64,000 nt of DNA, taken from contig JAKTNV010000017.1 of assembly GCA_022747635.1 (NCBI GenBank), forward strand, positions 1,232,501 through 1,296,500. The letters are read 5' to 3'. Shown here piece by piece: positions 10,260 through 22,890 of this stretch. The stretch is from Hetaerina americana. Its lineage: Eukaryota; Arthropoda; Insecta; Odonata; Calopterygidae. The notes beneath the pieces were generated by a model. The model ran no database searches. It saw only the letters and a program-made list of their open reading frames with translations, and was not told the DNA's origin. A program made the position numbers and the translations under genes. Each line of letters starts with the position of its first letter. Within the stretch, counting starts at the first letter, position 1.

Positions 10260-11060
10260 TGAACTCAAGAAACGGGAACGAGGGAATGGAAATAATGATG
10301 GGGGAAATGAGAGCGGGAAAGAAGGACGAGGGAGCGCTACAAACGATTACATGACAAAATCGAATGGGGAGAAGATGGCGAAAACACCACATGGGCTCGC
10401 GAGGGAGTCTAGTGAAAGATCATGCGGTACACACAAAACGGGGACCACAGGAAAGAAAGGTGAGAGAAAGGACCAGGAGGGGAATAAGAGGGCTAGAGAG
10501 GGATGAGAGACATGCACCGCAGTATGCTAAGAAGTTTCGCCGGGGGCATGAGACGGATGGGGAAGCCGAGCAGGGGGAGAGATGGGATAAGAGAAGGAGG
10601 GAGGCCCCGGTTGGTAGAGGTGTGGCGGGGGGTAGGAGGGTGTCCGTGGTAGGGGGGACTTTGGGGGGAGGGTATGACTTGGAGATAGGCAAGAGCCCCC
10701 GAGACAGAGAAAGAGGGGGAGGGGTAGAGACCTCCCGGAGCGAGGAGCGACGGTGCTGCTCGCGCGGTGTAAGAAAGATGCGGCGGGAAAGAGGGCTGGA
10801 AAGATAAAAGGATTCCGACGAAGGAGGAGCGGGAATTGGGTGGAGGAAAGAAGATGGAGGCAAAAGGAGAGAATTACGTTGGGAGACCGAAATAAGAGGA
10901 TTATAAGGTATGAAACGTTCCCAAATGGGACGGCGACGGGAAGAGAAACTGTTTAAAGGGATAGGGGAAGAGAGTGCGAGGGCCGCTCGACACAACGAAA
11001 TGACGGCGGAAAGAAATGATTAGTATTGCAACAGGAGAGGTTGTGTGCGCTCCTATTTGG
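10260..11060. other. G+A-rich island with G-run cluster
   Basis: Purine-rich plus strand. 10625-10672 holds several G-runs (GGGGGG, GGG, GGGGGG, GGGGGG, GGG) with short loops, a possible G-quadruplex site. The 191-codon minus frame (10420-10995) is Ser/Pro/Leu low complexity and is not called a gene. Confidence 0.6.
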
Positions 11061-14029
11061 ATGATAGGGAGTCTAAGGGACCAAAAGTTTTGACGATTAA
11101 GACCATTTCTTCCTGAATTTTGCCTGGAACGAGCCCTCGAAAATTCTGTGAACTTTTGGGTAAAATTTATTTTCCGACCCCAGTCATGTTCATTAATTAC
11201 CAATTTAAAGTGTTCAAAAACTTACGCCCTTCAGCATAATGTTTCAGAAGCCGTTTTTATAACATTTACGGATGACTATTAAAATTGATATACTTTATTA
11301 CATTAAGAATATCAGGTACTCTTCCAATTATGATTGAGAAGTGTTTTTATAAAGTATTAACGTCAGGGAAATCATGCGACATCACCGAAATAAAATGTGT
11401 GAAATCACGACAATTGTTTCAAATTAAAGTTGTGGGTTATGCAAAGCTATAGTTATGTAAAGATTGCAGGACTTATGTAAAGCTATACATTGATTTAATG
11501 CTTAAAATAAGGTACACAATGTGCCTGTAAGTGATGAAAACCTACCCTCGGAAGCAAATTCAAGGCCAAGAAAGCATGTAACATCTAGAGTTAATTTTAT
11601 GAATTTTAAGCTCGTTGAAAGGCCTTGACAAACCGACTCAGAAACTGAAAAAAGGATTATACCTGAAGTACAATTTTCACTTGGCCATCGTCACAAAGGT
11701 AAAGCAAAGAAATAAACAGCTTTACTACTCTCCTAGAGGACCTATGCCCGCAACAATTATAATTTAATTTAATCAAATTTTACGGTTACCTTAGAGTTCT
11801 TTTGATTCAACAAAAATTCAGACAAAGGAAATATTCGAGTCCATTAATCCGAAGATTCTTGCTGCCCCGAGCTGAAAACCTGGACAGACAGATGAACATT
11901 ATCTAGACCGATGTACTTTCCTCACGGACATTTCTATAAAAAAAATAATAAAAGGAATACGTAGCCACATAAAACTAGAATTCGGCCGAACCAAATTGTA
12001 ATATAATTTACTGTTGTTACGGGTAATTTTGCCTCCAAGAGTATCCTATTATTACCATTGTGGTATACCGTATAAGGTAGGTTTTGCTAGGACAAAAACC
12101 AACTAACAATTTCTAAGCCTCACCTGACACGACACAGCTTGATCACCTACACTAAAATTAATCCTTCACCTAATTTCAGTCAACGTTTAAGTGCATTCAG
12201 TCCAACGTATCCTATTTTCAGCTCCCCTTACCTCGCATCCATAACATTCTCCCCTCTATCACGGTCTTTAGCGTTCACAGAAGTCTCCAATCTACTTGAA
12301 TCATTTTGCCTCAAAAACCAGGTTTCCACGTTGTATAAAACCATTCTTTATCTATAACATTCAACAAACGGATTACACAAGTATATTATTAGTACTTGCA
12401 CTGTGATAGAAAATTGATGCAAATAATTCCACTGCAAAAATATCTTACGATAGCCATCCACCATAGAAACTGATTCTGCGTAAATTAAAAAAAAAACAAT
12501 TGCATCATGTTTTCCCAAGATGTTCAATTAAATTGTGAACACTATAAAAAATAAATTCAAAATGATCACATCATAAAATAACGCATCAGCAAGCGCAAAT
12601 ATAGATTCTTGTGAATTATATTACGCAAGAGGATTTCAAATGAACGCAAGTAACATTGGAAATAAACGCGAGGACTTAATGAATATTTTGCAAGAATTAG
12701 GATATCATTGTGACTCCTTGGGTGACAGAATAGAGAAGGAAGAAGATGCGAGGAGAGTATGGGCGAAATGACGAATCTGTGATGAAGGAGAAAGTACCTA
12801 TAATGTAAGAAGATTATTACAACGAGCAGCTAATGATACTATTCGGCAGTGCCGTCCTTACAAAAAAAGACGCTGAAAAGATATCCACCCTCATCGCCTT
12901 CGTTTTAAGTTGCGCGAATAAGACTTCCAGGAATATACATTCTGTCGCAGTAATCGCTCGCCAGAGCGGAGAGAAGAGCAAGGGGCCAAATGTAAGGATA
13001 CGCCCCTTCCTGGGATTTTGTGGGGAGGGGGGAACGAGCTGAAAATAGCTCAAACCTCCCTTATGACGCCATTGTCCCGCGTTCTCCAGCGCCATGATAA
13101 TAATGAAAACCGGCGTAGTTAAATTTTAATCCAATTCTAAAACGGGGACAGGAAGAGAGTCTGGGGGTTGGATGGATGAGAAGAGGTAATTAGAGCGGTG
13201 GGAAAGCGCATGCAGATAAAATTCCTATTGTTAATTGAATGTATTTTCCTCTAATTAAGATAAGCCGTCGAGAGCAAGAAGACTTCACAAAATTCCCACA
13301 AATAAGACGCGTTCAGAATAATGACAGCAATGGCAGATGTGAAAAACAAGGAGTACTTGCATTACAATCCAACTCTACTATATTCTGTTCAAATTTAACT
13401 TACCCATAGAAATGATCCCCATGGAGTTGCATCTGTTACAACAGCTGATTAAAATGTCTTTGTAAGGCGTACAAGGTAAAACTCAGTGCGAGAATGGAAT
13501 TAAATTATTCTTTAATGCAAGAAAATCAGTTTTAACATCATTTTACCCTGTCACCTACTTTAGAAAGACGTCAAGATTGCTTTCCTTCGTGCACCTACCA
13601 CCAGTTCATTCAACTCCATTCAGAGTTTTTCCTCGCCAAATGTTTGACAATCGCCTCCGTCAATCCAACCAATTTCTCTCGAGTATATTCATCTCTAAAA
13701 TGGGCTTTTCAGATAATATCGATACTTCGCGGAGGACAATAAAGATGGGTAAATAAATAAGAAAAGAGAAATAAAATATCACAAATGGAGCAGGAAAATA
13801 ATGGGAACGACTAAAAGGGGAGGGAAGGATTCAAGTAATTTCTCTGTCCCCTTGGAAATAAGGCGGAGGATATCACATGAAGTCACAATAACAAAAGACT
13901 GCGCAAAAATTTGAGGACAAAAGAATTTCCGACTTGCCATTAAACACTATTACGTAAGGGCATAAATAATCAACGGATCCTGCCTACACCTCAGCCAACA
14001 TTCTTTGTGCACACAGGCGCCCCTACCAT
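11061..14029. other. AT-rich non-coding DNA
   Basis: No ORF of note. On the minus strand two short open segments have splice-like borders: 13404-13444 (TTTTAATCAG acceptor, TGG/gtaagtt donor) and about 11551-11644 (TCCTTTTTTCAG acceptor, gtaggt donor). Each is too short to separate from chance. Confidence 0.4.
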
Positions 14030-14620
14030 CGCCACAGATACCCTCCCGACCGTCGGCATGGTAAGAGAGGCATCTCGTGGGAAGGAAAGAGAAGAGGGGG
14101 TAGCTGAAAGACTAAGAGGTAGGAGAGAGGGAGGGCGCTGTCAACATACACTGACGCGAGGTATTTGTAAGACGAGATAATGAAGGATTTACATCTTGAA
14201 AACACACTATACGGAGCGCGTGGGAGGAAAGACGAGGAGAGTGAGTGAGAGGGGTTGCCGGGTAAGCTCAAAAATCTTCTCAAATGAGAAGGGGATGCGG
14301 GAAGGGAAAGACGCGCCATGAGGAAGGAGATGGATGTTGTGGAAGGAAGCTTGTTACGCAAGACTGACACTGAGAGGGTGGTTTTTTTGCGGGAGAGAGT
14401 TGAGGGAGGGTGAGTAGGACGAAGGGAGAAAACTAACCGAAAAAGAGAGCTTGCCTAAATCGCATTACGGAAAAGGAGATTGCACAATGGCTTTGAGAGG
14501 GGAATTGTGGGAAAGAAAGTGGAGGAACTAAACGAAGAGGAAAAAGGGGAGAGGCGTTTGGAGAAATGGATGCGTGGGAGATTTCTCCGAGAAAACCCAC
14601 GAGGATACTCCATAAACTTT
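14030..14620. other. G+A-rich island
   Basis: Same character as the islands at 7.4 and 10.3 kb: GAGAGGG-type purine runs on the plus strand. The 115-codon minus frame is Ser/Pro/Leu-rich, and I do not treat it as coding. Confidence 0.55.
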
Positions 14621-16960
14621 GCCTAAATCAATATTATTAAATTGCCACGAACAAACAGCGAACGGTGCCATAACTTCGAGGAAGAGAGTGAAGAAAATAT
14701 TGAGGAAAATGCAGCAGGTTATGGAAATAAATAACGAGAACAGCCCATTACAATTTAATTTACTAAAGCAATGATTTGGTCGAAATAATCACATCAAAAT
14801 GTACGTCTGTTGACGGTTTCCATCAATTAAAAGGGGAAATTTGATTGATTAAATAATTACACACGACTTTCTTCTCGAACATTCGCCTTTTGATGGGGTG
14901 AGGTAGAAATTCGCAAAAGGTCTTGAGATCTTACAACAAATGTACATATCAGCAGTTCAGAGAACCTGAAGCCATGGGAAAATTGACCCGAGACTTACAC
15001 TAATTCTTAGGAAAATTTTCAAGCGAGATTACTAATAACCAATGCTTTTTTATAAATAGAAATGTCCACATGTTATTTTTAAAACTCTAATAAGCATTGT
15101 CTACTACCTATACCCTTGTCATGGCTGAACGAGGATTTGTAATTTACAAACACAAAAAGCCATGATCACTTTACGATTGTTGCTCAAAACAATTTCAAAT
15201 GAATGAATCCGCTGGTTTAGATGGTAACGAAAAATGAAGTGCGAGATTCAATGGTGGAATAGAATATCAGACAAAATAACTAAAACAAGAACAATATCGT
15301 GCATGCAGTTTATTAACTGTGTATGAATTGATCCAACTCAACGATACAACTGCATTGTATAGAGGAATAAACATGAAGCCATATGAACGTGACCCGAGAA
15401 AACGATATAATTTTCGCTAAGGCATATATAATTTCAACACTCCTGGCAATACTTTTATCGCCAGCAACTTAAAATTCATAGTTTTCATTTTTGATTCCTC
15501 CATGATTCAGTCTAATATTAATCATATTTATTGATTGATCATAGATAATATAAATGATACTAAAACAAAGAGGGAAGATAACTCTAATTGGTAAATGGAT
15601 CAGAATGTAAGCACCTCTTCTTCGGTCATTGGCTATTGACTCCCCCATCTCCATCCTGCTATTCAGCAACAAAAACGGGTCACATTGGAACATGAAATTA
15701 ATCTTGCTCTCGCACCATCGTGCTTCTCGACCGACCTCTTAGGTTCCTCGCCTAATCTGCATTCCCCAACGTGACGCGACGATACAATTTGGACGGCTGA
15801 CGCTGAAATTAGTAGGCCGGGTGATCAACGTTGCCGTAGGCGGATAAGACGACAATGGTTCCCAAAAGCCCAGTCGGACAGTGAGTGACGTGCGGGGGAC
15901 TCACAAAGCTGACAAGCGGCACTTGCGAGGGAAACTGACGGGCGATGCAGCAGAGTCGGGACATTAGGAGTAGTCTAGAAGAGCACCAGCTCGCGTGGAA
16001 AGTTAATTAGGCCCGAAATCCAATAGGTGGCGTTGACACATCGTTGCTTTGATACCGTTGCAGCACCGTCAAATTAAGCAGTGGGAAATGGAGAGATCTT
16101 TAACACTCCCTAGTGCTAAGCCTTTTGTTCGAAGTAGACGAGACTATGACTACATTAAGAAATTTAAGAGATTACGTTGAAAGACCAATTACACCCTTCA
16201 AATGAAGGATTGAGAACGAGAGATAATTACGGTCTAACTACTCCTCAAGCGATGATACCCGTTCATTACGCGAAAATTTGGGAAGATATTAGGGATAATT
16301 GAAGTAAAACTATTAGACCGAGGAATTACTTTGCCATCCATTCAAAACTCCAAATCAACAAATTTCGTGTAGTTTGAAAGAAAAAAATTTGCGAAGGAAA
16401 TAGAAGAGAGTGGGGAGAAAATAGAATGCAGAGGATTGAGGGGACCCTTTTTTCATTTTTTTCCGTGGACTATCCAGTAGTCTAGATACCGAGCTTTAGT
16501 CTAATTACAATCGGCGGGACGAGACAATTTCCTTAATCTCCACCAGCCCAATTCCATCGATTAGCCCGTTCGGTCTTCAACGGGGAGCTGCGAATCCAGG
16601 TCGACCGGACAGGAAATAGCCTCGGGGCGAGAAGAAAGAAATGACGATGGGCAGAAAAAGGAAAGAACGCGAAGCAAATGGTCGGAAGTCAGGCGAACAT
16701 GCCAACAACTTCCGAGGGGAAAAGACACAAAATGGTAGTTGAGGTTTTCCACATTCGAGTCAACACACCGGTTGTTAACACCAGCCTGTGTATTATATTC
16801 TGTGCGATAAGCCTATATCGGTCCCTTATGCGTCAAATTTAAAAAAAGGAAATAAAATGGAATGCTACAGAAACAATCCGTCCTTCCATTACCGGAAACG
16901 TGATGCCACATCATAAAAATCCTCGTTCCACAGGAGCAAGCCATAAATCTTCATATTATT
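14621..16960. other. AT-rich DNA with a moderately GC-rich patch
   Basis: Mostly AT-rich. 15700-16110 is GC-richer with many CpGs but has no long frame. CCAATAGGTGGCG at 16020-16032 resembles an insect CTCF core (one mismatch). No gene seen. Confidence 0.45.
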
Positions 16961-17474
16961 TACATCTACATCTACATAATACCCCGCAAGCCGCCGCAAG
17001 GGCGTGTGGCGGGGGGTGTTAGGTCACCAACCGTAAAAAAGAAAAATACCACATGCAAAAAAAAAAACAACACGGAAAATTACACCCACAGCAGCGCACA
17101 CACTCATGCAACAATCCCTTCATCCAATACTCATGCAAACACATATACCGCAAAACAACTAAAAAACTGCACCCCATGATGCAGCACGAAAGACATTCTA
17201 CAACACGGAAGCCAGGACACAACAAGCAAGAAATTGAAACATCACTACCACATGAAAATGCACCACGAAACACTCTACCCCCAAAGAGTCTCTAATTGGC
17301 AGGGAATGCGACCCAACGTTGCAGGTAGCAGGAATTTGCCCCCGCGGAGAGGGACGAGGGATTGAAAGGGAAACTTAAAACAGATGAACGGAACACGAAT
17401 GAGGTCATTCGGAAAGAATGGGTTATTATAGCAAAACACATAAGGTTAGTGGAAGAGCATGCATTTAAATACAA
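16961..17474 (-). other. LINE 3'UTR and hexamer tail
   Basis: AC-rich on the plus strand (17050-17290), GC-rich near the end (16981-17030), then the (GATGTA)n tail. The GC-rich block near the tail is where related LINEs carry the RNA hairpin recognised by their own RT. Two short minus frames (84 and 60 codons) are not considered coding. Confidence 0.6.
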
Positions 17475-19145
17475 CTAATTATTTTTTAGACGCTGAGGGT
17501 GGCAAGTGGAATTTTTGCTATCTATAACCCTGCAGTTGCTATCCCGTATTGTCCGTGGGAAGAAGGAGTCCTTGAGTCGGCTAGTTCTGGCATCTATTTC
17601 CCGAATTTTATATGCATGATCCAAGCGACCAATGTATGTAGGAGTACGAATAATTTGCGAGACCTCGGTGCTGAAACATGCGGATCTAAATTTATTTAAT
17701 AATTTCAATCTTGCATTGAATCGTCTCTCAGCCAATGATTCCCACCCCAAATCCATGAGCATTTCGGTGACGCTTTGCGTTTTATCGTAGGAATTTTTTA
17801 CAAAACGGGCTGCCCGGCGTTGAACCTTCTCAATTTCCCGAATGAGACCTTTTTCACTCGGATCCCACACGCTGCATGCGTATTCTAAATGAGGCCTTAC
17901 AAGAGCGTGGTAACAACGTTCCTTGACCTTCGAGTCACTTTTGCCGACAATGCGTCTAATGAATCCCAATTTTTTATATGCTTGACCGCAGACTTTACGT
18001 ATGTGAGTCCCCCAAGTTAAGTCTTTTGTGAATGTGACACCTAGGTATTTCACCGTATCAACTACTGCTAGGTCACCTCCAGCTAATTTGTAAGCAAATC
18101 CCGTTGATCTTTTAAAGAAATTTACCACTGAACATTTATTATAATTTAGAGTCAATCCCCAGTTAGAACACCATTTAGTAATGCAATCTAAATCCTGCTC
18201 TAGAATAAAACGATCCTCATCCCCAGATATCTCCCGATAGATCACCGTGTCATCCGCGAACATCCTAATTTTACTTTTCACTTCGCGGTTCAAATCGTTA
18301 ACAAAAATCAAGAAAAGCAACGGCCCGATCACACTTCCCTGAGGTACCCCCGACGTGACTCGAACGCTGTCGGAACTAGCGCCATCAAGGACTACCCTCT
18401 GTTCCCGCTCCGAAAGAAAATCTTTAACCCAACTTATGGCGCCCTTATTTATACCCGCGACCTTTAATTTATGAATGAGTTTACCATGTGGGACCTTATC
18501 AAATGCCTTTTGAAAATCTAAGAAGATGGCATCCACTTGCCTACCTCTCTCACCCGATAAAAGTAAATCATGTGTAAATAATCCTAATTGGGTTTCGCAG
18601 GAGCGAGTTTTCCTGAATCCGTGTTGATTGTCACTTAAAAAGTTAATATTGTCAAGGTGTCTCATTATTGAACTGACAATTATGTGCTCTAAGATTTTGC
18701 AACAGATAGAAGTGAGAGATATAGGTCTGTAATTACTGGGATCCTCCCTGTCACCACCTTTAAAAATAGGCGTTATTTGCGCGGTTTTCCAAATCTTGGG
18801 TACTTTGCACTCTGTGAGGGATTTGTTAAATATAAATTCAAGGTACGGGGCAATGTTTGGAGCTAAATGTTTTATCACCCTAGCTGGTATATTTTCGGGA
18901 CCCGGGGATTTGTTGGGTTTAATCTCGTTAAGCAATTTTAGAATTCCTTGTTGGTCCACTGTTATTTTTTCCATGGGTGGAGTATGCATTGTTTCTTGGA
19001 GATATGCGGTGGCAACATCATTCGAGAAAACGCTTTGGAAGAATGAATTTAGGATGTTAGCTTTACCCTCACTGTCTGTATGAATTATATTGCTACAATC
19101 CCTTAAGCAAGCCACGGTTTGTTTACTCCCATTTACTTCCCTAAC
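17475..19145 (-). pseudogene. LINE ORF2, reverse transcriptase part
   Basis: About 556 codons remain open downstream of the in-frame TAA at 19146. In the 546-residue stretch from 19115, reverse transcriptase motifs are seen in order: NKSPGPENIPARVIK (68-82), SNYRPISLTS (127-136), HGFRKTRSCETQL (165-177), AIFLDFQKAFD with the first catalytic Asp (196-206), SGVPQGSVIGPLLF (255-268) and the FADD box (286-289). Then follow KYLGV-type and RRAARFV-type thumb segments. The enzyme would copy LINE RNA at nicked target DNA. The RT core looks intact; only the link to the endonuclease is broken. The ORF ends about 500 bp before the 3' tail. Confidence 0.92.
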
Positions 19146-19772
19146 TTATGACCAGAAAGCTTTGGGGTCAGTGTCCAAGTGCTCGCAAAGTACTTTGCGT
19201 TTAAAGTCCAGTAAAGCGCTACGTAATTTTGTTTTGGTTTCAATTTTAGAGGATCTATATGTGTCCCATAATTGTTTATTCTCAGGGGATGATGTGTTCA
19301 CGCCTGCCCTCTTTACCCTAGAGTGTAGCATTCTCTGCTTTCGAAGGGCTTTTCTAACGTCTTTATTGTACCACCTGGGGTCGCGATTTGCTTTAACGTA
19401 TTTTATAGGTATGAAATCTACGATTCCTTTTTGCATGATATTGACAAATTCTGTCCAAGTTTCTTCCACGTTGACATGACTTAAGCGGGTTTTGAACTCG
19501 GGTAGTGAAGAGTTTAATTGATTGGCAAAAGATTCAAAGTCTGCTTTGTGGTAATTATAAATTTTTCTTTTTGGTTTAACAATCATTTTTATTTCTATGT
19601 CCAAGTGGACATTAATTGCTCTATGGTCACTCAAGCCCTCATCAGTTGATACACTAATAATACGTTCAGGCGTGTTTGTAAGAAATAGATCCAATATGTT
19701 CTTTCCACGGGTGGGCATGCGTACTGCTTGATGGAGGCGTTTCTTTGAACCAATTTTATCATGGAATTGCAA
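19146..19772 (-). pseudogene. LINE ORF2, endonuclease end and linker
   Basis: Contains the end of the AP-type endonuclease: PTRGKNILDLFLTN (target-recognition and strand region) and LSDHRAI (catalytic SDH motif). A linker follows (DPRWYNKDVRKALRKQRMLHSRVKR), ending in AFWS and then TAA. The next downstream codons are in the same frame as the reverse transcriptase, so the TAA is a point nonsense mutation in one original ORF. The apparent start at 19772 is a TTG created by a frameshift, not a real start. Confidence 0.85.
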
Positions 19773-19950
19773 GATTCGCGATCGCGGGTCCCAGATTTAA
19801 CGATATTGTTGTCCCAATCTATACCAGGGAGATTAAAGTCGCCACCAATTATGTTTATGCTGTTATTATATTTACGTGTAAAATTGTAAATTTGATCGTT
19901 GAGGGTGTGAAGTGTTTTCAAATCTGAGTCTGGAGTCTTTAATGAAACTA
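19773..19950 (-). pseudogene. LINE endonuclease fragment, shifted frame
   Basis: Carries INIIGGDFNLPGIDWDN, the GDFN motif of AP-type endonucleases, preceded by a YRPP-like PDSDLKTLHTLND segment. It is out of phase with the 19146-19772 part; the shift lies between RDRES and the next block, at about 19772. Upstream of about 19950 the frame loses similarity to endonucleases, which I take as the truncation point. Confidence 0.8.
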
Positions 19951-21060
19951 TTAACCATATCAAAATCGACATCCATTCCATTACTCAGAAAAATATGTAA
20001 TCCATTATAGTCAATCAGTGAGAATTTCTTAAGCATCTACTTGTCAAAAAGTAAGGTCCGCCTAAATCTACGTCCTCTTTCAAAACAATTTCAACCACTT
20101 ACGGGTCTCCGAAAGGAAGATATGCTTAGCTAATACATGGCTCCGTGGAGAGATATCACAAAAATACTTCATGTCATAAAAAACTGGAAAAAATCCCGGT
20201 CTACCAAATATACTCTATTTATGAAATATTTCCAATAAATGAACGATCTCAGCAATGAATTGTCCCCTACAAAAGGAAATCTTCGAAATCCATGGCATTA
20301 TATGAGAGACACAAGGTTAATACAAATGCCGAAATATTTCCTCAAGATCAGAACAAAATAGACTTAATACAACAGGTAGACCAGCAAGGGACCGAAATGC
20401 GTGCGCATCTTGACGGTAATTGATAACTATCTGGCAAAAAAAGTTTAATAAACCACAATCGCCAAACTAAAAAAAAAGACAAGAGGTGATTGATTATTAA
20501 AGCTCCAGCTTTCCAGGTGGGGCATAAGGGTAGACCTATTTTTATTAGCCATTGCTAGGCATAACTGCGAAAATTCGCGTAAATTGAAATGAAGGTAGAC
20601 GACAACAAATATAAGCCCAGGTTGGCAAGCAGGACCTTTCATGAAGGAGAGCATGAACAAAAGGTTTGCCGACGGCAAGACCACCACTATACCACATCAC
20701 ATTACGAAAGTGGAGAAAATGTTAATAAAAATCGAGCATTTAGTAGCAGATTGAGACCATTTAACATTTTACTGGTCGTATTTGTTCACCTCACATGAAT
20801 TCTGGATCCAAGTAGAGCTGAAATCGGAATGATAATATACTACAATTTGTAAGAAGAGGCGAAGCCCCTAAAGGGAGAGGAGGCTCTAAAGAGGAGAGAT
20901 GAAAAAAAGCGAAAACCTCTTGGTCAATACCAATGGAAGGGCCTTCTTGAATGAGTTCGAAGAAAGACCTTGCGAGAAACGCATAGACAGAAAAACGGAC
21001 ATATTTATAAAAGACTCGCGCACAAAATTTTCCCAAAAATACCGTCTGAAAGCTCGGCAG
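19951..21060. other. AT-rich DNA flanking the LINE
   Basis: On the minus strand 20108-20189 is open (27 codons), with an acceptor-like ATTTTTTCCAG and a donor-like CCC/gtaagtgg. A second open stretch of 37 codons begins after TTTTTTTGCCAG at about 20432. Neither resembles a known protein; an unclassified repeat is equally likely. 20870-21060 begins to turn purine-rich. Confidence 0.35.
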
Positions 21061-21660
21061 GTAAGGAAGAAGCAGAAAAGAGCGGAGGACGCAATAAAGG
21101 AGAAAGGAAGATAGGAAACTCAGTGGAAGAGGTTGCGGAAAGCGAATAATAAGGCATTAGGGGTTGGATCATGGAGAGGGAGAAGAGGTGGGTAGGGGAT
21201 GAGAGGTTTGTGTACGACTTTAACTAAATGGAGCGCATGTAAAAGGAAATCTAACGACGAAGGGCGCTCGGGAAGGTAAAAGGGAATAGGGCGGAAGGGC
21301 CTGGGAGGTGAAGCGGGTTAGAGAGGGATGAAGAAATGAGAGGGAGAAGGTGGAAAAGGAGAGCCGTTGTGAAGGAAGGGTTTCGATGAGGTTGGTTGGG
21401 ACGGAGGATTGAAGAGGACAGCGGAGGGCAGAACGGTTGGATACCCTTAATGAGACAGGAGAGTCGAGGGGGATTGTGGGAATAATTTGGGCGAGAGAAT
21501 GAAAGGAAAGAGGGAGAGAAAATAGGAAATGTGAGACGTAGGTGGGATCTGGGAAGCGGGTGAGGAATGAGTGATCGCATAAGGTATTTCAAGGCAGGCT
21601 AAATGAAAGGAGGGCGGTGAGGGAAGGAGGTAAAAAGGACCCGGAAAAACTGCTCGAAAA
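21061..21660. other. G+A-rich island
   Basis: Plus strand almost purine-only in stretches (for example GGGAGAAGGTGGAAAAGGAGAG). The 113-codon minus frame (Pro/Ser/Leu/Phe) is composition-driven. Confidence 0.55.
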
Positions 21661-22340
21661 GGTAAGTTTTAAAACAAAGACATCAAGATACTTCTCGGCT
21701 TCGAAGTGCTTATTATCAAGCGATACTAAATGGCCCAAAGGCTCTCGTTGAAAGCGATAAATTGTCAGAGGCAAATGAAAAATAATACAATGCATAGGGA
21801 TAAAAATTATTTAGAAATTTTAAGCCATGATTCTCAAATTTAAAGCCGGAAATGAAAGACAGCACCCGATTAATATTATTTGATTTTATATCGATAAGAA
21901 TGAGTACATACGACTGTTTAAAAGCCATCAGAAAATTAATAAAACCGGCAATTTATTATAAAAATAAAGCAGCAAAAAATGTACATTTAACTACCAACAT
22001 GATAAATAATTTTCATTATTTTTCGATTACATTGTTTTACATTTACATTAAGATTCGAATAAAACCTTCAAAAACTTCAATTGTCAAATATTTATCTAAG
22101 GTTCATGATGAGCAAAGAAAAATTTATGATAAAAATCCTCTTATAAATGAGATCAACTAATTAACAAAGCCCATTAAAAATATTAAAAGCGTGGCCGACA
22201 AGAAAATGTCATTAACAAGCAGCATTCGGCATCATTAAAATTATTCCTTTATCTAAGTACATACATCTACGGTTTCAACCTGAGATGCGACTAGAAGCAG
22301 CATGAACTGAAAGCACCTAGTAGCTGGGGCATATCTCCTC
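21661..22340. other. AT-rich non-coding DNA
   Basis: AT-rich with poly-A/T words. A 102-codon plus frame (Lys/Ile/Asn-rich) has no recognisable domain. Nothing else seen. Confidence 0.45.
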
Positions 22341-22890
22341 TTTTCACGGAAGGGATGGCACACAGTCCAAACTCGAGGGGAAGAGGGGGAAGAGGTAAAT
22401 CATTCGCCGATGCGTCAGGAGTGAATCCGGAGCATAATTTGCCCATTCGACTTTGAAATCAATGTGAAATGAGCATCGACAAGCGAGAGACGCGAGCGAC
22501 AGCGGGGAGGGGGGGGGGAGTTCCGCCCAGAGGATGCAAACGCCCCAATGCCTGGAGAAAGGGAACGGTGCTCCGCGCGATATTTCGTTCCGTGATCGGG
22601 AAATGGGAGAGGGCTTCAGTGCGATGATTGCTCCCCTCCCGACCTTCTCGGCTGGGATACCCAAGTGAAGGGGAGATTTCGATGGCGAAGCGAATGGAAG
22701 AGAAATACGGATGGTTGGCCGACGGGAGGATGCGTTCTCAAGTGTCGAAGGTGAAGTCGGTAGAGGCGGGTATCGAGGGAAGGACGAAAATATTCGTCGG
22801 GATTTGGGAACGAAACGAGGACATTCAGGCAATGGCATTCCCACAGAGGTGGGTGGAAATGAAATTCTACAAACCATTTGCAATGGAGAT
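22341..22890. other. GC-richer island with poly-G run
   Basis: Includes a 10-G run near 22509-22518 and many CpGs. Two overlapping frames, 179 codons (minus) and 93-119 codons (plus), match no family I recognise and mirror one another. Confidence 0.5.

Larger units (their letters stand above)
16961..19950 (-). mobile_element. CR1-like non-LTR retrotransposon, 5'-truncated and dead
   Basis: Read on the minus strand: endonuclease C-terminal part, reverse transcriptase, about 510 bp of 3'UTR, and a 3' end made of (GATGTA)n (plus strand TACATCTACATCTACAT at 16961-16977). Short-repeat 3' tails instead of poly(A) are typical of CR1/L2-type LINEs. The 5' end fades out at about 19945-20000 inside the endonuclease domain, so the element is 5'-truncated, as is usual for LINEs. 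A conserved GC-rich 3' motif (cgccacacgcccttgcgg on the element strand, about 16992-17011) lies near the tail. Disabled by a frameshift near 19772 and a TAA at 19146-19148. Clade assignment is from motif style, not a tree. Confidence 0.88.

Noticed and set aside
10420..10995. 191-codon minus frame
   Set aside because: Ser/Pro/Leu low complexity on the complement of a G+A-rich island.
11551..11644. Possible minus-strand exon (31 codons)
   Set aside because: Acceptor is good but the donor is moderate, its phase does not join the 13.4 kb segment, and the peptide is not recognised.
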